Source: a virus. From it: a DNA stretch of 20,775 nucleotides. The stretch is from IMG/VR virus record IMGVR_UViG_3300008448_000824, positions 1 to 20,775 of that record; one strand, written 5' to 3'. This document shows positions 6,875 through 14,207 of the stretch, one piece after another; position 1 is the stretch's first letter; each line of letters starts with the position of its first letter. The notes below the pieces were generated by a model. That model was not told where the DNA came from, did not search any database, and saw only the letters and a list, made by a program, of their open reading frames with translations. The position numbers were made by a program, and so were the translations under genes.

Positions 6875-7533
6875 TGACGTTCGACCTAGAAACTGTCGAG
6901 CGCGAAACGATCGAGGCGGTCCAGAAGGGCCACCTCGTCTTTCAGGCTCACAGGTTCGCAGAAGACGACTTTCAGCACGTTCGCCGGCTGGCTTTGTGGG
7001 CTGACGTGCCTGATGGCTCGCGCATCGTCGATATGGGCAGCGGCGTCGGTGAAATGGCGCGGATTTGGTCGCTCATCCAGCCGGAAGTCTCGTTCTGCCT
7101 CGTCAACATCAGCCCATTGCAGCTCGAGTTGTCGCCGCCAGAGATGAAGCGGCATTGCTGCGACATGCTCGACGTGCCAGAACCGGACGAGGCGTTCAAT
7201 GCGGCGATCTGCTGCTTCTCGATCGGCCATGTCGATCGGTTTAAGGCGTTCAGGGAGATGGCGCGGCTCGTAAAACCGGGCGGCATCGTATTTATCTACG
7301 ACATGGTCCGCATCGATGGCGACAACGAGCGTCTGTTAGAGCTTGCGTATCGCGTCGATGGGCGTGACGTGGTGGAAAGCTACGCCGAGATGGCCGGATT
7401 GCAGCTCGATCTCTATATCGAGCCGGCAGATGCCGGCTGGTATGGCGAAAACGCGCTTGGAGACGGCTTCCGTTACTACTTCGGAGACGTGAAGCCGGCG
7501 ATCTGGAGGTTCAGGAGGGGCCATGTCGTTTGA
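6874..7533 (+). CDS. Class I SAM-dependent methyltransferase (Methyltransf_11/25-like)
   Basis: This 219-residue protein has a SAM-binding loop, IVDMGSGVGE (residues 51-60), a following strand SFCLVNISPLQLEL, an acidic DMLDVPEPDEAFNAAICCFS region, and the late block MARLVKPGGIVFIYDMV, which is typical of small-molecule methyltransferases. A GTG at 6871 would also give an in-frame start. I prefer ATG at 6874 because GGGG at 6865-6868 is then 5 bases upstream rather than 2. It is unrelated in detail to the methyltransferase at 3495: its motif I and spacing differ. The target is unknown, and its place between portal and scaffold genes is unusual for a core head gene. Its 3' end overlaps the next ORF by 11 bases. 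Confidence 0.83.
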   Translation: MTFDLETVERETIEAVQKGHLVFQAHRFAEDDFQHVRRLALWADVPDGSRIVDMGSGVGEMARIWSLIQPEVSFCLVNISPLQLELSPPEMKRHCCDMLDVPEPDEAFNAAICCFSIGHVDRFKAFREMARLVKPGGIVFIYDMVRIDGDNERLLELAYRVDGRDVVESYAEMAGLQLDLYIEPADAGWYGENALGDGFRYYFGDVKPAIWRFRRGHVV

Positions 7534-7780
7534 ACAGGAAGACATCTGGCGCGAGGCGAAATACCTCGCGCAGAGCAAGGCAGTTGCTGAGATCATCAGA
7601 CGGATCGAGCAACGGCAGATTAACGAATGGTCGAACTCTGACCCCGAAAGTGGATGGGATGCACGGGAAGCAAGTTTTCAACTTGTCCGCGCCATTCGCG
7701 CTTTTCGGGATGAGCTGGCGGCGTTGGCGAGTGAGCCAGACGTGACCGCATTCAACCGTCGCTTGAAGGGCGACCGATAA
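7523..7780 (+). CDS. Small charged hypothetical protein before the scaffold gene
   Basis: This 85-residue protein is mostly helical in appearance, with many Glu, Arg and Gln residues (for example AKYLAQSKAVAEIIRRIEQRQ and LVRAIRAFRDELAALASEPD) and no Cys. Its ATG is preceded by an excellent AGGAGGGG at 7513-7520 inside the end of the methyltransferase gene, which decides the start. It lies 12 bases before the scaffold gene. I do not recognise the family. Position suggests a head-assembly accessory, but no motif confirms that. Confidence 0.65.
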   Translation: MSFEQEDIWREAKYLAQSKAVAEIIRRIEQRQINEWSNSDPESGWDAREASFQLVRAIRAFRDELAALASEPDVTAFNRRLKGDR

Positions 7781-7792
7781 GGGAGTAAATAC

Positions 7793-8824
7793 ATGAACAC
7801 AGCCGAGCAGTCGCAGCCTAGCGAAATCGGCATTGCAGAAGCAGCAGATCGGATGGCGGCATTATTGGGAGGCGAAGCCGAACCCAAACCCGCCAAAAGT
7901 CAGCCTGCCCCTGCCGAGACCGAAGAGGTCGAGGCGTCTGCGGAAGATGTCGAAGAGACGCCTTCTTATGACGGAGAGGCCGCAGAGACCGACGAGGTCG
8001 ATGCGTCGTCAGAAGAAGATGCGACGGAAACCGCAGAGGACGACGAAGATAGTTCTGAGGGCGAGCCTTCGGATGATACGCTCATAACCGTCAAGATTGA
8101 CGGCAAGATGCAGCAAGTCACTCTGAAAGAAGCGCGTGAAGGTTATCAACGGCAGTCCGATTATTCGCGCAACATGAATGCGATCCGCGAGGAGAAGCAG
8201 GAAGTTGAAGCGGTACGTCAACAGGCGAAAGCTCTAGAGGAGACTTACGCGCAGTTAATCCCGGCACTACGGCAGCAGCTTGAAAGCATGATGCCGCAAG
8301 AGCCAGACTGGGAAAAACTGCATCGTGAAGACCCTTTGAATTATCCGCTGATTAGGGACCAATGGCGCGACTATCAGGAGCGCCTTGTTGCGACGAGAGC
8401 CGAACAGGAACGTCTCAGCTACCAACGTCAGCAGGAAGAGCAAGCGCAACTTCGGAAGATTGTCGAAGAGGGTCAGAAGTGGCTCGTCGAGAAAAATCCA
8501 GAGTGGCGTGATGCGAAGAAGTGGGACGACGCGCGTAGCAAGCTAAAGGACTATGGCCGCAAGGTCGGCTATACGGACGAAGAACTCGCGCAAGCATACG
8601 ACCCACGCGCCCTGTTAGTTCTCGACAAGGCTCGTAAATATGACGAGCTGATGGCTAACCGCCCCAAACCTCAAAAGCAGGAAGGGCCTAAGCCGATGAA
8701 AGCGGGAACAGCGGCATCATCGCCGCGCAAGACGACCGAGATCACGCGGATGAAACAACGTCTCGCTAAAACCGGCAGCGTCGACGACGCAGCTGCCTTT
8801 TTCGGACTTCTAGACAGGAGGTAA
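7793..8824 (+). CDS. Capsid scaffolding protein
   Basis: This 343-residue protein would organise major capsid subunits during procapsid assembly and then leave the head. It has the usual make-up of such proteins: a low-complexity acidic region (residues about 25-95, Glu/Asp/Ala/Ser), a short beta-like ITVKIDGKMQQVTLKEAREG segment, and a long charged coiled coil (about 125-228, rich in Glu, Gln and Arg). A basic C-terminus (KRKTTEIT-like, ending FFGLLDRR) would contact the capsid lattice. GGGAG precedes the ATG. It sits immediately upstream of the capsid gene, the standard position. No protease is visible nearby, so removal by exit or outside processing remains open. Confidence 0.86.
   Translation: MNTAEQSQPSEIGIAEAADRMAALLGGEAEPKPAKSQPAPAETEEVEASAEDVEETPSYDGEAAETDEVDASSEEDATETAEDDEDSSEGEPSDDTLITVKIDGKMQQVTLKEAREGYQRQSDYSRNMNAIREEKQEVEAVRQQAKALEETYAQLIPALRQQLESMMPQEPDWEKLHREDPLNYPLIRDQWRDYQERLVATRAEQERLSYQRQQEEQAQLRKIVEEGQKWLVEKNPEWRDAKKWDDARSKLKDYGRKVGYTDEELAQAYDPRALLVLDKARKYDELMANRPKPQKQEGPKPMKAGTAASSPRKTTEITRMKQRLAKTGSVDDAAAFFGLLDRR
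8816..8822 (+). promoter_or_regulatory. Strong ribosome binding site of the major capsid gene
   Basis: AGGAGGT, a full match to the 16S anti-Shine-Dalgarno core, lies 6 bases before the capsid ATG at 8829 and touches the scaffold stop (TAA 8822-8824). It is among the best sites in the window, as expected for the most abundant structural protein. Confidence 0.8.
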
Positions 8825-8828
8825 GCCG

Positions 8829-9809
8829 ATGGCTTCCGTTTCTAAAGTAACCACCTACGATGCAAGCAACGCGATCCGCGAAGACCTTGCGAACATCATC
8901 TACGACATCTCGCCCGTCGATACGCCGTTCATGTCGAACGTCGGTCGTGACACTGCCTCGAACACTTATTTTGAGTGGCAGACAGACGAATTAGCCGCAG
9001 CCGGCGTAAATGCTGCGATCGAAGGCGCAAATGCCGGCGATGCCGACTTTGACGCAACTTTGCGCGTTGCCAACTACTGCCAGATCAGCACGAAGGTCGT
9101 CTCGGTGTCGAACACCTCTGACGCCGTCAACACTGCCGGCATGCGTACCGTCATGGCCTACCAACAGGCCAAAAAAGCGAAAGAGCTAAAACGGGATATG
9201 GAATTTATCCTGTTGCGCAACCAAGCGGCTGTCGCAGGCAACAACTCGACCGCCCGCAACACTGCCGGTCTCCCGGCTTGGTTGCAGACGAACATTCAGG
9301 CGAACAGCGCCGTCGCTCCGACGATGTCTGGCGCTGGTGGCAACGGCTACCCGAACGCTGGTTGGACGAGCCTCTCGACCGCAACAGACGTTGCGTTCAC
9401 TGAAGCGATGCTCAAGACAGCGCAGCAGCAGGCTTGGTCGGAAGGCGGCAATCCGTCGATCCTCATGGTCGGCCCGTACAATAAGACCGTCGCTTCGGCG
9501 TTCGCTGGTCTTGCTGAACAGCGCGTCACCTACAACCAAGTGAAGCCGCTCAAGATCATTGCGACCGCTGACGTCTACCTCGGTGACTTCGGTGAACTTG
9601 CAATCGTTCCGAACCGCTTCCAGCCTGAGAACTTCGCGTTCGTCCTCGACCCCGAATATGCTTCGGTGTCCTACCTCCGTCCGTTCCGCGTCATCGACAT
9701 CGCTCCGACGGGCGATGCGGTGAAGAAGGAACTCGTTGTCGAGTACGGCCTCCGCGTGAAGAACGAAAAGGCTCACGCGATCATCGCCAACCTCACGACT
9801 TCGGCTTGA
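8829..9809 (+). CDS. Major capsid protein, SU10/DUF5309 type
   Basis: This 326-residue protein builds the icosahedral shell. Its N-terminus (EDLANIIYDISPVDTPFMSN, then TYFEWQTDELAAAG) and the following VSVSNTSDAVNTAGM-AYQQAKKAKELKRDMEF region match the HK97-fold capsid group annotated as DUF5309 or SU10-like major head protein. The C-terminal part, with YLGDFGELAIVPNRF and DPEYASVSYLRPFRV, fits the P- and A-domain end of that group. It has no long N-terminal delta domain, in keeping with a separate scaffold gene. Codon choice is biased to frequent codons, as in a highly expressed gene. It is followed at once by a strong terminator. Confidence 0.93.
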   Translation: MASVSKVTTYDASNAIREDLANIIYDISPVDTPFMSNVGRDTASNTYFEWQTDELAAAGVNAAIEGANAGDADFDATLRVANYCQISTKVVSVSNTSDAVNTAGMRTVMAYQQAKKAKELKRDMEFILLRNQAAVAGNNSTARNTAGLPAWLQTNIQANSAVAPTMSGAGGNGYPNAGWTSLSTATDVAFTEAMLKTAQQQAWSEGGNPSILMVGPYNKTVASAFAGLAEQRVTYNQVKPLKIIATADVYLGDFGELAIVPNRFQPENFAFVLDPEYASVSYLRPFRVIDIAPTGDAVKKELVVEYGLRVKNEKAHAIIANLTTSA

Positions 9810-9816
9810 TGAATAG

Positions 9817-9843
9817 AGGGGCGGGGAAACCCGCCCCTTCTTT
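9817..9843 (+). terminator. Intrinsic (Rho-independent) terminator after the capsid gene
   Basis: The eight-base arm GGGGCGGG (9818-9825) pairs perfectly with CCCGCCCC (9830-9837) around a GAAA tetraloop, and A9817-T9838 extends the stem. TTCTTT follows directly. It lies 7 bases after the capsid stop and 14 bases before the next ATG. It would end or reduce transcription of the head module and may also protect the capsid mRNA. Confidence 0.88.
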
Positions 9844-9857
9844 CACGGAGAGGATTA

Positions 9858-10184
9858 ATGGCAGAAGAGTTTGCCCCCGGCTCGTTTGATCTTGGCGGTG
9901 ATGCGTTCACCGGCTCAATGACGAAGATGCACGTCACGCCTGACGGCAAGATGCACATCGAAAACATCTACCAAGTGGATGAGATCGTCGAGCAGGCTAA
10001 GGCGGAACGTAACGAAGTTTCACGCACGACGAAGACAGGCGACATGGTCAAGGTCGCAAGTCTGCCGATGCACGTCTATCTCGATCTCCTTCAGCGCAAC
10101 ATCATTGGCGACAAGATGGCGATGCGCCGCTGGCTGAAGTCTGAAGAAGCGCAGCCCTATCGCACACACTGGATGGCGAGCTGA
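9858..10184 (+). CDS. Hypothetical virion-module protein
   Basis: This 108-residue protein has a Gly/Phe-rich start (FAPGSFDLGGDAF), a central charged helix (VDEIVEQAKAERNE) and a C-terminal half, VKVASLPMHVYLDLLQRNII, that leads into RRWLKSEEAQPYRTHW. Similar short proteins with a closing RWL...YRT motif occur between capsid and adaptor genes in related phages as I recall. No function has been shown. GGAGAGGA at 9847-9854 supports the start. It is the first gene after the terminator, so it depends on read-through or on a promoter I cannot identify. Its stop overlaps the next start as TGATG. Confidence 0.65.
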   Translation: MAEEFAPGSFDLGGDAFTGSMTKMHVTPDGKMHIENIYQVDEIVEQAKAERNEVSRTTKTGDMVKVASLPMHVYLDLLQRNIIGDKMAMRRWLKSEEAQPYRTHWMAS

Positions 10185-10801
10185 TGGCGACGATTACGAA
10201 CTACACAACGCTGCAATCGACGATCGCGGACTATCTGAACCGTGCTGATCTCACGGCTCAAATCCCGACGTTCATTCAGTTTGCCGAAGCAGACATGAAC
10301 ACGCGCCTTCGCACGCGCGAAATGATCGTTCGTGCCGAAGCGCAAAGCAGCAACGAATATGTGCAGCTGCCAGCTGATTGGCTTGAGGCGATCAATCTTC
10401 ACATCGTCGATGGAGCGCAGCCGCTTCGCTTCGTCACGCTCGACGAGGCAGACTACATCAACAAGCAACAGTTCTTCACGAACGTCGCAGCGTACTCGCT
10501 GATGAACGGCGCGATCGAGCTGATCCCGCCTCCCGGCGCAGACATCGACATCGAGATGGTCTACTATGGCAAGATCACACCGCTGTCGGAAGTTGTATCG
10601 ACGAACTGGCTTCTGACGAAAGCGCCTGACGTTTATCTCTACGGCGCTCTGATGCACGCGCAGCCGTTCCTCATGGACGATCAGCGCATGCCTGTCTTCG
10701 CTGCTATTTACAACTCTCGGATCGAAGCTCTAAACGAAGAGAGCATGAAGTCCACACACAGCGGTTCGCCGCTTATCGCCCGAGCTAGGAGGGTCTACTG
10801 A
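10184..10801 (+). CDS. Head-tail adaptor (SU10-adaptor-like / gatekeeper)
   Basis: This 205-residue protein is of the type that forms a ring under the portal. Its N-terminal helices (YTTLQSTIADYLNRADL, then IPTFIQFAEADMNTRLRTRE) and the central YVQLPADWLEAINLHIVDG / LRFVTLDEADYI blocks match the adaptor family found next to SU10- and P22-like head genes. The late part contains LLTKAPDVYLYGALMHA, another familiar block of that family. The ATG at 10184 overlaps the upstream stop. The end carries AGGAGG for the next gene. Family assignment is good from memory, while its exact interface partners are inferred from position. Confidence 0.76.
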   Translation: MATITNYTTLQSTIADYLNRADLTAQIPTFIQFAEADMNTRLRTREMIVRAEAQSSNEYVQLPADWLEAINLHIVDGAQPLRFVTLDEADYINKQQFFTNVAAYSLMNGAIELIPPPGADIDIEMVYYGKITPLSEVVSTNWLLTKAPDVYLYGALMHAQPFLMDDQRMPVFAAIYNSRIEALNEESMKSTHSGSPLIARARRVY

Positions 10802-11193
10802 TGGCTGGCCTTAGTAATTACGCAGAAGACCTCGTCCTTGATTGGCTCTTCACAACGGCCTCTGCAACGCGCCCGACTTCTTGGTATGTCGGCCTTTACA
10901 CGGTTGCGCCGGGGGAAGGCGGCGGCGGGACTGAAGTTTCCGGCAACGCATACGCTCGTCAGTCCGCGACGTTCACGGTTTCTGGCACGGCTCCGACGAC
11001 AGCTGAAAACAGCGTGGCGATCGAGTTCCCGACGGCAACTGGCACATGGGGAACGATCGTCGCTGCCGGCATCTTCGATGCTTCGACCAGCGGGAACCTG
11101 ATTGCATATGCCGATCTCACGGCATCGAAGACAATCCAGAGCGGCGACGTGTTGCGCTTCAACGCAGGCACGCTGACGATCACTCTGGACTGA
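10801..11193 (+). CDS. Beta-rich virion protein, tail-fibre-like domain
   Basis: This 130-residue protein has a helical start (LSNYAEDLVLDWLFTTASA), then TSWYVGLYTVAPGEGGGGTE, ARQSATFTVSGT and WGTIVAAGIFDAS, and ends SGDVLRFNAGTLTITLD. This domain pattern is common in phages and is usually labelled tail-fibre or minor structural protein. It is predicted to be almost all beta strands with many Thr, Ser and Gly residues. AGGAGG just before the preceding stop gives a good start. It heads the tail-protein run that continues to 14902. I am sure that it is a virion-type protein but not of its location in the particle. Confidence 0.68.
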   Translation: MAGLSNYAEDLVLDWLFTTASATRPTSWYVGLYTVAPGEGGGGTEVSGNAYARQSATFTVSGTAPTTAENSVAIEFPTATGTWGTIVAAGIFDASTSGNLIAYADLTASKTIQSGDVLRFNAGTLTITLD

Positions 11194-11196
11194 TAG

Positions 11197-12021
11197 ATGT
11201 CTGATTACGGCGTAGCAGATTATGGCGAAGGACTATATGGCTCTGGCTATGTAGTCCAAGCCGCTGCTGCGTCTTCTGTCGCCTCTAACGCGACTGCGTC
11301 TGCCGGAGTTACATACGCGACGATCGCCTCTGGCGCGTCAACAAGTAACGCGACGGCTGACGGTCAGCGCGTCATTCAAGGCACGTTTCAGGCTGCTGTC
11401 ACGACGTCGAGCGGGGCAGCGGCAGCAAATACGCAGCTCCCGACGTGTTCGATCGTCATCACGTCTAACGCGACGGCGGCAGCACAGCGGATCGCGGCTT
11501 CTGAGGCGTCCTGCGTTGTCCTGTCCGATATGGATGCGACGGCGCAGCGTGTGTCAGAAGTTGATGCGGCGGCGACCTCGACCAGCGATGCGACGGCGAC
11601 GGCCTATATCGCAACGCTGGCGGCGGCGTCTGTAACGATCCAGAGCGCAATGGCGGCAGATGCCGTCAGAGTGGTCGATGCAAGCGAAGAGATCGACATA
11701 ACCAGCGCAGCAGCAGCTGCTGCTGTCTGTGACTTCTCGGCGGTAGAACAGATCACGATTGAAAGTGCTGGCTCTGCGGCGGTTATTTGCGTTCGACTGA
11801 CGTCAATGTCGATCGAGGTCACGTCGTCAATGACGGCAACTGCGCGGGAGCTGTGGGAGCCGGAAGTCGTGACGCCTGAAGATTGGACGCCTATTTTTGT
11901 CGATGGTGACGTTTGGACTTCATCGAGCGTGCCGTCCGAAGAGTGGACGCCAATCGATATTCTTGCTAAATCATGGACGGTTCTCCCGTCCGGTTCCGAC
12001 AGCTGGCAGCGATTGAACTAA
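11197..12021 (+). CDS. Virion protein of ten 20-residue repeats with a Trp-rich tail
   Basis: This 274-residue protein opens with a Tyr/Gly-rich stretch (DYGVADYGEGLYGSGY). Residues 26-225 are ten repeats of exactly 20 residues. Their shared core is Ser/Thr-Ser-x-Ala-x-Ala-x-Ala with Arg-Val/Ile near position 13 (examples: TSNATAAAQRI, SDMDATAQRV, SAMAADAVRV). The last 49 residues carry five Trp in spaced EDWTPI / EEWTPI units. The alternation of small residues suggests a beta solenoid or fibre shaft, with the Trp segment as a cap or attachment point. No family name is certain. The protein is almost free of Lys (one) and Arg-poor in its shaft. Position among tail genes supports a fibre or spike role. 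Confidence 0.7.
   Translation: MSDYGVADYGEGLYGSGYVVQAAAASSVASNATASAGVTYATIASGASTSNATADGQRVIQGTFQAAVTTSSGAAAANTQLPTCSIVITSNATAAAQRIAASEASCVVLSDMDATAQRVSEVDAAATSTSDATATAYIATLAAASVTIQSAMAADAVRVVDASEEIDITSAAAAAAVCDFSAVEQITIESAGSAAVICVRLTSMSIEVTSSMTATARELWEPEVVTPEDWTPIFVDGDVWTSSSVPSEEWTPIDILAKSWTVLPSGSDSWQRLN
11272..11871 (+). repeat. Ten in-register 60-base coding repeats
   Basis: Units of 60 bases encode residues 26-225 of the protein above without any insertion or deletion. The DNA is diverged, but the word CTAACGCGAC or a near copy recurs at the same place in several units (near 11284, 11344 and 11464). The strict spacing indicates selection on a 20-residue structural period. Confidence 0.8.
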
Positions 12022-12030
12022 GGGGCCAAC

Positions 12031-12549
12031 ATGGCAGACAGTTATACCCCGTATCTTAACCTGACGCTCCCCGAGGTCGGCGCAAGCCGCGACACTTGGG
12101 GAACGAAGCTTAACTCCGATCTGACCGCAGTAGACCTCATCTTTAAGACGGATGGCACAGGCACGTCGGTCAGTTTGAATGTTGGCGCAGGAAAGACGCT
12201 AAACGTCTCCGGCACGTTCGTCTCGACCGTCGATCTGACGATGACGGGAACGGGCCAGATCAAGGTTCCGGCTGGCACGGACGCTCAGAAGAGCGGCTCT
12301 CCGTCTGCCGGCATGTTCCGCTTCAACACGACGATCAACCGCTTTGAAGGCTACAACGGTTCGTCGTGGGGTTCTCTCGGCGGCGCGTCTGGCGCTGGCG
12401 GTAACGCGATCTTCTACGAGAACGGTCAGACGGTTACGGCCAGCTACACGATCTCGTCGAATAGCAACGCAATGTCAGCAGGGCCGATCACGGTCAATTC
12501 TGGTGTGGTTGTCACTGTTCCCACTGGTTCACGTTGGGTGGTCGTCTGA
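12031..12549 (+). CDS. Tail-fibre protein with conserved phage N-terminus
   Basis: This 172-residue protein has an N-terminus, YLNLTLPEVGASRDTWGTKL, that is a recognisable attachment block shared by many phage tail fibres, followed by a DLTAVDLIF stretch. A short beta shaft (LNVSGTFVSTVDLTMTGTG) leads to a GMFRFNTTINRFEGYNGSSW block that is common in fibres. The C-terminal domain (NAIFYENGQTVTASYTISSN ... GVVVTVPTGSRWVVV) is a small beta domain that I recall as a frequent tip in marine phage fibres. GGGGCC precedes the ATG. The stop overlaps the next ATG as TGATG. Confidence 0.83.
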   Translation: MADSYTPYLNLTLPEVGASRDTWGTKLNSDLTAVDLIFKTDGTGTSVSLNVGAGKTLNVSGTFVSTVDLTMTGTGQIKVPAGTDAQKSGSPSAGMFRFNTTINRFEGYNGSSWGSLGGASGAGGNAIFYENGQTVTASYTISSNSNAMSAGPITVNSGVVVTVPTGSRWVVV

Positions 12550-13082
12550 TGTCTATTGTTCTCAATTCCGCTGGCGGTGGCTCCATCACGTTGAATGAGC
12601 CTAATACCGCATCGAACCGTGTCCTCGAGTTGCCGAACAACAGCGGCACTCTGATTTCGACTGGCTCCACGTTCGCAGGAAATGGTCCTGCGTTTCTTGC
12701 CTCCGCTGATGGAACTCAATCCGTCTCAAATGCCACGTTTACAAAGATGCTTTTGCCAACGGAGTCATTTGATACTGCAAGCGCTTTTGCCAGCAACACT
12801 TTTACTCCGCTTGTTGCAGGGTATTATATCCTTTCATTCGTTGTAAACTTTAGCTCTACATCAGGGCAGATGTTCTGTGAGCTGAGGAAAAACAATTCTC
12901 GGTTCGCTCTTGGTAGCATTGTGCCGGGAACGGCTATTGAAGGCGTCTCGTCTGGATCGGCACTAGTGTATCTTAATGGTTCAACTGACTTTGTAGACCT
13001 TTATGGGTATCAAAATTCCGGTGGAAGCGCGACATCAAGAGGTTCTACTTATCTTTCTGGCGCGCTTGTGAGGGCTGCATAA
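12549..13082 (+). CDS. Tail-fibre protein with C1q-like tip domain (copy 1)
   Basis: This 177-residue protein starts at ATG 12549, overlapping the previous stop. An upstream in-frame ATG at 12534 lies inside the previous gene and is less likely. The N-terminus (SIVLNSAGGGSITLNEP, then RVLELPNNSGTLISTGS) is a common phage fibre anchor. From about residue 45 it has a C1q/TNF-like jelly-roll pattern: GPAFLASADGTQSV, FTPLVAGYYILSFVV, ALVYLNGSTDFVDLYGY and a terminal TYLSGALVRAA. Such tips usually form receptor-binding trimers. The second half is clearly more A/T-rich than the flanking genes and holds the only GANTC site found. A related copy lies at 14390-14902. Confidence 0.82.
   Translation: MSIVLNSAGGGSITLNEPNTASNRVLELPNNSGTLISTGSTFAGNGPAFLASADGTQSVSNATFTKMLLPTESFDTASAFASNTFTPLVAGYYILSFVVNFSSTSGQMFCELRKNNSRFALGSIVPGTAIEGVSSGSALVYLNGSTDFVDLYGYQNSGGSATSRGSTYLSGALVRAA
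12762..12766. other. Only GANTC (CcrM/HinfI) site seen in the window
   Basis: GAGTC at these bases is the only GANTC that I found by reading the whole window. It encodes the Glu-Ser junction in TESFD of the C1q-like fibre, where Ser is TCA. See the GANTC finding. Confidence 0.75.
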
Positions 13083-13285
13083 TGTCGCTCTACGATCAGA
13101 TCATCGCCTACTACCCGCAACTGACAGAAGCTGACTTCTCTCCGTTCGGCGGCACCATCCTGCTCCAAAACGACAGCGACGGCCTCGGTGACTACATCAA
13201 AGTCTGGAACAACCCGCTGCCGCATCCTCCGTTCGGCTATGATCCTCATAAAGTCGAAACTTCTAACGCAAACGATCGAGGCTGA
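13082..13285 (+). CDS. Small protein after a fibre gene, XkdW-like by look
   Basis: This 67-residue acidic protein begins SLYDQIIAYYPQLTEADF, then GTILLQNDSDGLGDYIKVWN, and ends Pro/His-rich. The LQNDSDG-GDYI-KW pattern recalls short phage proteins of the XkdW kind that follow tail-fibre genes. The start overlaps the upstream stop as TAATG. It may be a fibre-assembly helper or a minor tail part. This is judged by position and by a remembered pattern only. Confidence 0.62.
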   Translation: MSLYDQIIAYYPQLTEADFSPFGGTILLQNDSDGLGDYIKVWNNPLPHPPFGYDPHKVETSNANDRG

Positions 13286-13287
13286 AG

Positions 13288-14205
13288 ATGGCGGTTTCTA
13301 TTAACGGCACGAACGGCATCACGTTCAACGATGGGACGTCTTTCAGCTCGGCTGAAGGTCTCGGCATGCGTAACCGCCTGATTAATGGCGCGATGGCTGT
13401 CGATCAGCGCAATGCTGGCGCAAGCCACACGCTGACGGCTGGAAGCAACGTCTACGGAGTGGACCGCTGGTTTACTCTTGCGACAGGCGCGAACGCAACT
13501 GGTCAACGTGTCACAGGTTCGGCGGCTAATACTTATCGCTATCAGATTACCGGAGCGGCAAGTATTAGTGCGCTTACGTTTGTTCAGCGTATTGAAGCGA
13601 TCAACTCTGCTGACCTAGCTGGAAAGACGGTCACGCTGTCGTTTGACATGGCGAATAGCCTGCTGACGACGGTTCGTGTTCGTTTGTCTTATGCGGGCGG
13701 AACAGACAACTGGTCGCTTTCAACGACGGACTTCCTCGACACTAACGTCACGATCACCAGCACGGTGACGCGCTACAGCGTGTCGGTTGCTGTGCCTGCT
13801 GCGGCTACGACAGGTATTCAGGTGCAGTTCTCTGTCGGCGCGCAGACATCAGGAACGTGGACGATCGGTGACGCACAGCTCGAGGTAGGCAATGCGGCCT
13901 CTCCGATGGAGCGTCGTTCTATCGGCACGGAGTTGGCGTTGTGTCAACGGTACTACCAGACAGGGCATGCCGCTGTGTACGGAGGAACGACTGCTGCAAG
14001 TTCGTTCAGTCCTGACTTGATCGGGTTTGTGTCATTCAATGCGTCAATGCGTGCTGCTCCGACAATCACAAGAAGCAGTGTCACCGACACAAACGGAAAC
14101 GCAACGATCGGTTCCTATGTGAGCGGGATCAAAATTTCATTTGACATCACGTCTGGCAACATTGGCGGAACACAGTTCAATTTCGCCGCAAACATCGAGC
14201 TGTGA
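13288..14205 (+). CDS. Tail-fibre protein with carbohydrate-binding-like domain
   Basis: This 305-residue protein has a short beta N-terminus (SINGTNGITFNDGTSFSSAE) and then the block MRNRLINGAMAVDQRNAGAS plus VYGVDRW, a well-known start of a beta-sandwich domain in phage fibres. It continues with VQRIEAINSADLAGKTVTLS and ends that domain with IGDAQLEVGNAASPMERRSI and ELALCQRYYQTG, also characteristic. The remaining 75 residues or so form a Ser/Thr/Asn-rich beta tip. The fold resembles carbohydrate-binding modules, so binding of host polysaccharide is a fair inference. GAGG lies before the ATG. This is the third fibre-like protein in a row. Confidence 0.82.
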   Translation: MAVSINGTNGITFNDGTSFSSAEGLGMRNRLINGAMAVDQRNAGASHTLTAGSNVYGVDRWFTLATGANATGQRVTGSAANTYRYQITGAASISALTFVQRIEAINSADLAGKTVTLSFDMANSLLTTVRVRLSYAGGTDNWSLSTTDFLDTNVTITSTVTRYSVSVAVPAAATTGIQVQFSVGAQTSGTWTIGDAQLEVGNAASPMERRSIGTELALCQRYYQTGHAAVYGGTTAASSFSPDLIGFVSFNASMRAAPTITRSSVTDTNGNATIGSYVSGIKISFDITSGNIGGTQFNFAANIEL

Positions 14206-14207
14206 CC

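Noticed and set aside
11272-11871. CRISPR-like or tandem-repeat array
   Set aside because: The 60-base periodicity is in coding phase, the units are diverged and continuous, and there are no unique spacers.
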